Part shown: one piece after another, positions 15,680 to 17,307 of the stretch
Position numbering within the stretch: position 1 is the stretch's first letter
How the letters are laid out: every line of letters starts with the position of its first letter
Source: JBDSYA01 sp039925865
GTDB taxonomy: Bacteria; Bacteroidota; Ignavibacteria; Tepidaquicellales; Tepidaquicellaceae
DNA length: 17,307 bases
Assembly (NCBI GenBank): GCA_039925865.1
Contig: JBDSYA010000194.1
Coordinates: forward strand, 1 to 17,307
Direction: 5' to 3'
Notes under the pieces: generated by a model
Seen by the model: only the letters and a program-made list of their open reading frames with translations
What the model was told of the DNA's origin: nothing
The model's database searches: none
Position numbers and translations under genes: made by a program

Positions 15680-17307
15680 TTAAGGTCTTACTACCACAGA
15701 ATTGTTTGCATTATTCTCAACTAGTATTAAATCAGAGCCGTCAACAAAATTGTCACCTGTTACATCCTCAGATACATATCCCAATATGAATTCAGCACTG
15801 CTGTTTTCAACAAGCTGCCCGTCAGTTCCGTCAACTGTACCGTCCTGATTTACATCCCCGCTGTACATACAATATATGTTTCCTTTCTTGATGAGATTAT
15901 TTCCAAATGCTTTTGTACTGTCAGTTGTAAAATCGTAAGCAACTACTGAGCCTTTCTTTAAACTGTCACCACCTGCTTCGCTCCATGTTTCAATCGAGTT
16001 TCGATGTCTGGTTACAATATAATATTTTCCTGTAGGAGCATCATCAAAGAAGCACAAACCGCTTAATGATAACGAGTCTATTACGGTTTTCGCTGAATCT
16101 AATATTGTGTAAGGAGTGGAAGACATGCACTGATAAACTGTTACAGTATCTCTCATTTTTAACATAGAGCTTTGAGGATTAAAGAAACCTTCAATTGAAG
16201 TTTTTAAACTCAATGTTGCGACTGCCGAGTTTACTATAGTAAAAAGTTTTCCTTCACCGGTGGCTTCTGAATAACTGCAAATAAATAATTCATTGCTTTG
16301 ATCAAGACCAAATGAAATAATAAGAAAATTGGTATCAAGCATTAATGAAGTTGTAGTTGGATTAATTCCGTCATAATTCAAAGCCCAGATTTTTCCCGTT
16401 ACATAATCGCCGTAAATATATTTTTCAAACAGATCCGGTAATAAAGAACCTCTGTATACGAATCCTCCTGTTATTGCAAATCCTTCAGAATGTGGATATT
16501 CGAAAATAGGTCTTGTGAATCCCATGCCCGTTGTGTCGCAGATATTAGGAGGATAGCAATGATTTCCCTCCATTTTATTCCATCCATAGTTTTTCCCGTT
16601 TTCAATTAGATCTATTTCTTCATAGGTCTGCTCTCCGACATCTCCGCCGAATATTCTGTTTGTGGGGTGATCAATACTGAATTTCCACATATTTCTGATA
16701 CCGTAGGCAAATATTTCTTCACGGAAACCTGAAGTATTTTGATACAAAGGATTTGAAACCGGAATGGAATAATTTCTGCCTCCGGTAGAAGAGTCAACAT
16801 TAATTCTTAAAATTTTTCCGAGAAGACTTGTCTTGCTCTGTGCAGTTGCCCCTCCTGAATACCCGTCTCCGAATGAAATGTATAAAAATCCGTCCGGACC
16901 GAAAGCAACTTTGCCTCCGTTGTGATATGATCCGGGTAATGGTGCCTTTAGTAAAAATGTTTCAGTATTTAGTAAAGCTGTATCCGGATTTGCTGCACTG
17001 ACTGTATATCGCATTATCTTTAACCACCTTCCCGAAGGAGCTCCGGCGCTGTCGAAAACATAATGTACATAAAAATACCCGTTGTTTTTATAATTAGGGT
17101 GAAATGCCATTCCAAATAATCCTGTCACAGGTGTTTGTGAAACTTTTGTAGTTAGATCAATGAATATTTTTTTAGTGGTTACAGATGAATTATTATTAAA
17201 AACGTAAACTCTCCCTTTTTGCTGAACAACAAAAATTCTGTTTGTACTGTCATTAGGAGTTGCAATTTCTACCGGATAGGAAAAGACGGTTAAATTAGGA
17301 AATGCGG
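15680..17307 (-). CDS. PQQ-dependent sugar dehydrogenase (GSDH-type), 5' end outside the window, with C-terminal dockerin-type module
   Basis: The frame stays open to the window edge at 17307. Internal GTG and ATG codons near 17128 are not the start, because residues upstream (FPNLTVFSYPVEIATPNDS, RIFVVQQKGRVYVF) already belong to the propeller's first strands. GSDH motifs follow in order: GMAFHPNYKNNGYFYVHYV (His at 17099-17101, the position of the catalytic base in the family), HNGGKVAFGPDGFLYISFGDG (His at 16922-16924), FAYGIRNMWKFSID, and GEQTYEEIDLIENGKNYGWN. Related enzymes oxidise sugars with PQQ in the periplasm or outside the cell; the real substrate is unknown. The last 177 or so residues (16213 to 15683) are the shared module: EGFFNPQSSM, RHRNSIETWS, the EF-hand loops DVNQDGTVDGTD and DVTGDNFVDGSD, and the end VVVRP. 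A signal peptide would be expected beyond the right edge. Confidence 0.85.
   Translation of the reverse strand, partial: AFPNLTVFSYPVEIATPNDSTNRIFVVQQKGRVYVFNNNSSVTTKKIFIDLTTKVSQTPVTGLFGMAFHPNYKNNGYFYVHYVFDSAGAPSGRWLKIMRYTVSAANPDTALLNTETFLLKAPLPGSYHNGGKVAFGPDGFLYISFGDGYSGGATAQSKTSLLGKILRINVDSSTGGRNYSIPVSNPLYQNTSGFREEIFAYGIRNMWKFSIDHPTNRIFGGDVGEQTYEEIDLIENGKNYGWNKMEGNHCYPPNICDTTGMGFTRPIFEYPHSEGFAITGGFVYRGSLLPDLFEKYIYGDYVTGKIWALNYDGINPTTTSLMLDTNFLIISFGLDQSNELFICSYSEATGEGKLFTIVNSAVATLSLKTSIEGFFNPQSSMLKMRDTVTVYQCMSSTPYTILDSAKTVIDSLSLSGLCFFDDAPTGKYYIVTRHRNSIETWSEAGGDSLKKGSVVAYDFTTDSTKAFGNNLIKKGNIYCMYSGDVNQDGTVDGTDGQLVENSSAEFILGYVSEDVTGDNFVDGSDLILVENNANNSVVVRP

Noticed and set aside
17126..17128. 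GTG at the GSDH motif as the start of the sugar dehydrogenase
   Set aside because: The frame continues upstream to the window edge with propeller strands typical of the family, so this GTG is an internal Val codon.

Overview
The window looks like chromosome from a low-GC member of the Bacteroidota/Chlorobi assemblage, most likely Ignavibacteria or a close relative. The evidence is AT-rich DNA, start codons preceded by A-rich stretches rather than Shine-Dalgarno sites, and three secreted proteins ending in the NYPNPFNPST-type type IX secretion (T9SS) sorting domain typical of that group. I see no rRNA, tRNA, CRISPR array, transposase or phage gene.

Layout. Positions 27-2989 hold a tandem pair of choice-of-anchor B (LVIVD-repeat) proteins. 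Positions 3581-4927 hold a propeller-like protein with an Fn3-like domain. All three are on the plus strand and end in a T9SS type A domain. Genes 2 and 3 are each followed by an 8-bp tandem array and then by near-identical hairpins. Next come an arylsulfotransferase-like protein (5232-6890, +), a cytosolic helical protein of unknown function (7015-8469, -) and an SBBP beta-propeller protein (8692-10599, +). The rest is on the minus strand: a large Asp-box (BNR/sortilin-like) propeller protein (10793-13885), a LolA-like protein (13959-14687), a VOC protein (14810-15172), a frameshifted remnant of a paralogue of the 7015-8469 gene (15229-15536), and the 3' part of a PQQ-type sugar dehydrogenase that runs off the right edge (15680-17307).

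How it fits together. The locus is dominated by exported proteins and carries two kinds of C-terminal module. Three proteins end in the T9SS type A domain. Three others, with unrelated N-terminal domains (arylsulfotransferase, SBBP propeller, sugar dehydrogenase), share a different module of about 180 residues: a beta-rich part with GFYNP and HRNxIETWS motifs, then two dockerin/EF-hand loops, ending in a conserved V-x-R-P at the last residue. That distribution is what a sorting or anchoring signal would give, and it is the best candidate here for something under-described. The other notable structure is a reused 3' cassette (sorting domain, 8-bp array, hairpin) and several short-period tandem repeats between genes.
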